Notes under the pieces: generated by a model | The model's input: only the letters and a program-made list of their open reading frames with translations | Told to the model about the DNA's origin: nothing | Database searches by the model: none | Source: an uncultured Eubacteriales bacterium | GTDB lineage: Bacteria > Bacillota > Clostridia > Oscillospirales > Butyricicoccaceae | Direction: 5' to 3' | Assembly: GCA_934630445.1 (NCBI GenBank) | Contig: CAKTWY010000003.1 | Location: 1 to 34,178 of the forward strand | DNA length: 34,178 nucleotides | Made by a program: the position numbers and the translations under genes | Part shown: positions 32,539-34,178 of the stretch, in pieces | How positions within the stretch are numbered: position 1 is the first letter of the stretch | How the letters are laid out: each line of letters begins with the position of its first letter

Positions 32539-32582
32539 GCAGTATAAAAAACCGGGCCGTTTGGCCCGGTTTTTTATACTGC
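32539..32582 (-). terminator. 20-bp perfect stem terminator after the MFS gene
   Basis: Positions 32539-32558 and 32563-32582 are exactly complementary around GTTT. The GGGCC core is flanked by six A on one side and six T on the other, so it works for both strands. It begins eight bases after the MFS stop. Confidence 0.9.
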
Positions 32583-32590
32583 CGCCGCAC

Positions 32591-33910
32591 TCAGGCGCTG
32601 ACGCTCTCATCGGAAAGCGCAAATTTTTTCCATCTGCCGGCAGCGAGCGCGCAGCCTGCCACTGCCAGGGCACAGCATACCGCCCAGACGATGATTGTCG
32701 TATTCCAGCCGAAAAGCTCGGAAATATAACCAATCAAATAATTGGAGATCGCACATCCGATATATGCCATGGAATTGAAAATGCCGGACATGGTGGCCGT
32801 TTTCCCATAGCGGCCGAAGCGCACGGGAACGAGACTCACCAGCATGGTGTTGATTGCAAGCATCGACGAAGTGACGATCGCAAAAAGGAGCATGGTGAAA
32901 ATCATATTCACGCCGCTGAAAAAGTACAGCAGCGTCACGCACACGCCGGACAGCGCAAAGAAAAAACTGGACGTCGCGACCTCATTATGGAAGAAATGGT
33001 CATTTATATAATACGCAGCATACGCGCCGGTAAGATTGATCACCGGCAGCAGCGTTGAAGCAAGCACCGCCAGCTGTGCCGGAGCATGGAATATTTCCGT
33101 CAGAAACGTCGGGATCCACGCCGTCATCCCGTCTTTCAGCATGCCGTTTATCATAAGCGGAATGATCACGACAGCCAGCCCCGACGCGGCGAGAAGCCAC
33201 CAAAGGCTGTGCGCCGCGATTTGCGGCGCGCCCTTCGGCTCCACTGGTTCCCGTGGCGCAGCCTCCTGCGGCATTGCCGGCGCAGGAATATCAGCCGCCG
33301 TGATGCCCTCGTCTTCACGCAGAATCAGCCGCGTCTTTACCACCCATATACCACAGCTGATGAGCATCACTGCGGCGGAAGCCAGGAAGACGTACTGCCA
33401 TGAAAGCACCGTCATGACCGCCGATGACAGAAGATACGCGCTCAGCGAGCCGATAGCCGTTGTGCTTGCCAGGCCCATCAATGATTTTTTCTGCAGGCTG
33501 TCCGGGATGACCTGGGCCACGATGCGCAGAATGGGCGCCCATACAAGCGACTGGAAATAGCCGTTCAGGCCCCAGAGGAGGGCCATCAGCACATAGCCAG
33601 GCGCAAAATACATGCCGAGATTTGCAAGCGCCGCGCCGAGGATGCCGATGGTAATCTGTTTATACGGCGACGCCTTGTCAGCGATGAAGCCGTTGATCAG
33701 CTGCCCTCCGCCGTAACAGAAAAAATATACCGTGGAGATGGTTCCTCCCTGCGTCTTGGTGATGACATTGCTCAAAAGCATCTGTGCCATTGCCGCGGAA
33801 TAATTGAGCCGCCCGACATATGTGGAAGCATATGCGAGAAAGCACATCAGGAACATCGCCGATCCGCCCCTGGCGCTTTTGAGCTTGTGACACGAATTTG
33901 CCTCTTTCAT
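32591..33910 (-). CDS. MFS transporter, organophosphate:phosphate antiporter (GlpT/UhpT-like)
   Basis: A 439-residue membrane protein with about 12 helices and a long central cytosolic loop (about 205-235). The first-helix motif FLAYASTYVGRLNYSAAM and LINGFIADK in the loop between helices 2 and 3 resemble the OPA branch of the MFS, which exchanges sugar phosphates or glycerol-3-phosphate for phosphate. The substrate is inferred only. I start at ATG 33910 with GGAGG five bases upstream. It is monocistronic, with its own promoter and terminator. Confidence 0.85.
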   Translation of the reverse strand: MKEANSCHKLKSARGGSAMFLMCFLAYASTYVGRLNYSAAMAQMLLSNVITKTQGGTISTVYFFCYGGGQLINGFIADKASPYKQITIGILGAALANLGMYFAPGYVLMALLWGLNGYFQSLVWAPILRIVAQVIPDSLQKKSLMGLASTTAIGSLSAYLLSSAVMTVLSWQYVFLASAAVMLISCGIWVVKTRLILREDEGITAADIPAPAMPQEAAPREPVEPKGAPQIAAHSLWWLLAASGLAVVIIPLMINGMLKDGMTAWIPTFLTEIFHAPAQLAVLASTLLPVINLTGAYAAYYINDHFFHNEVATSSFFFALSGVCVTLLYFFSGVNMIFTMLLFAIVTSSMLAINTMLVSLVPVRFGRYGKTATMSGIFNSMAYIGCAISNYLIGYISELFGWNTTIIVWAVCCALAVAGCALAAGRWKKFALSDESVSA

Positions 33911-33929
33911 GTTTCCCTCCGACACTCAC

Positions 33930-33958
33930 CTTATATTGTGGTATGGCTTTGCTTTGAA
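33930..33958 (-). promoter_or_regulatory. candidate promoter for the MFS gene
   Basis: On the minus strand TTCAAA (33958-33953) and TATAAG (33935-33930) have 17-base spacing, giving a very short leader. Confidence 0.5.
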
Positions 33959-34099
33959 CCATCTGCTGAAGCGAAAACAAGAATGCATCAACCTGCAGCA
34001 CGCAGCTCTGCCTTATCACAGCATTGCGAACGCATCGCTTTCCCGCCGCAGGGCAGAAAAAAAGAGCCTTTCAGTTATGCAGATATCATGTCTGCGGAT

Positions 34100-34134
34100 A
34101 TCATACCATAAACGTAAAACGTTTATGGTATGAT
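34100..34134. repeat. 16-bp perfect inverted repeat with AAA centre
   Basis: ATCATACCATAAACGT (34100-34115) and ACGTTTATGGTATGAT (34119-34134) are exactly complementary around AAA. It lies 140 bases or more upstream of the MFS promoter and may belong to a gene beyond the right edge. Its geometry (16-3-16) equals that of the palindrome at 14018-14052, but the sequence differs. Either an operator or a hairpin terminator is possible. Confidence 0.7.
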
Positions 34135-34135
34135 T

Positions 34136-34162
34136 GGCATGTGCCGTCTCCGACGGCACGCC
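34136..34162. repeat. second GC-rich hairpin adjacent to the edge palindrome
   Basis: GTGCCGTC (34141-34148) and GACGGCAC (34152-34159) form a perfect 8-bp stem with loop TCC, extended by GGC/GCC across a two-base bulge. No gene starts between it and the end of the window. Confidence 0.55.
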
Positions 34163-34178
34163 ATGAAATTTGTGCGCA

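Overview
The window looks like the chromosome of an anaerobic, Gram-positive Clostridia-type bacterium (Bacillota), possibly a spore former. The basis is strong AGGAGG-type ribosome binding sites, several TTG/GTG starts, clear sigma-A promoters, Bacillota gene neighbourhoods (tig-clpP-clpX; lepB-ylqF-rnhB-yraN), a SpoVB-like flippase, an SLH surface protein and a DUF1540 protein. Base composition is moderately GC-rich. I cannot name the genus. Most genes are housekeeping and most lie on the minus strand. There is no CRISPR array, insertion sequence or rRNA.

Layout. (1) 1-511: the tail of an unrecognised gene, then a long perfect inverted repeat, facing the 3' end of guaA. That 3' end carries the core sequence used as an integration site by Tn5801-like elements, so the left edge may be the end of an integrated element. 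(2) 512-3627: divergent guaA and an SLH surface protein. (3) 3844-9745, minus: a galT-galE-SGNH hydrolase operon, a SpoVB/MurJ-like flippase, a HIT hydrolase and a YihY membrane protein. (4) 9821-11738, plus: an M23 peptidase translationally coupled to a polysaccharide deacetylase, a wall-remodelling pair. (5) 11780-15098: pyrB with a PyrI-like zinc tail, downstream of a NusG_II protein and a Gx-transporter protein. These two diverge from an ApbE flavin transferase across a palindrome that overlaps the apbE promoter. (6) 15190-19061: tRNA-Thr(CGT), guaB, DUF1294, a PhnP-like MBL hydrolase and a glycerophosphodiesterase. (7) 19145-22625, minus: ECF sigma factor, coupled membrane anti-sigma-like protein and a secreted protein with eight PepSY repeats. 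(8) 22744-27195: clpX, clpP, tig, a metallophosphoesterase and a small DUF1540 gene on the plus strand. (9) 27247-32346, minus: lepB-ylqF-rnhB-yraN, an M19 dipeptidase whose start is disrupted, and thrC. (10) 32591-34178: an organophosphate-type MFS transporter and two inverted repeats at the window edge.

No wholly new system is obvious. The loci most worth attention are the NusG_II/Gx/ApbE divergon with its palindrome, the sigma/anti-sigma/8xPepSY cluster, the PyrB-zinc fusion, the apparent frameshift at the start of the M19 gene, and the putative element boundary beside guaA.
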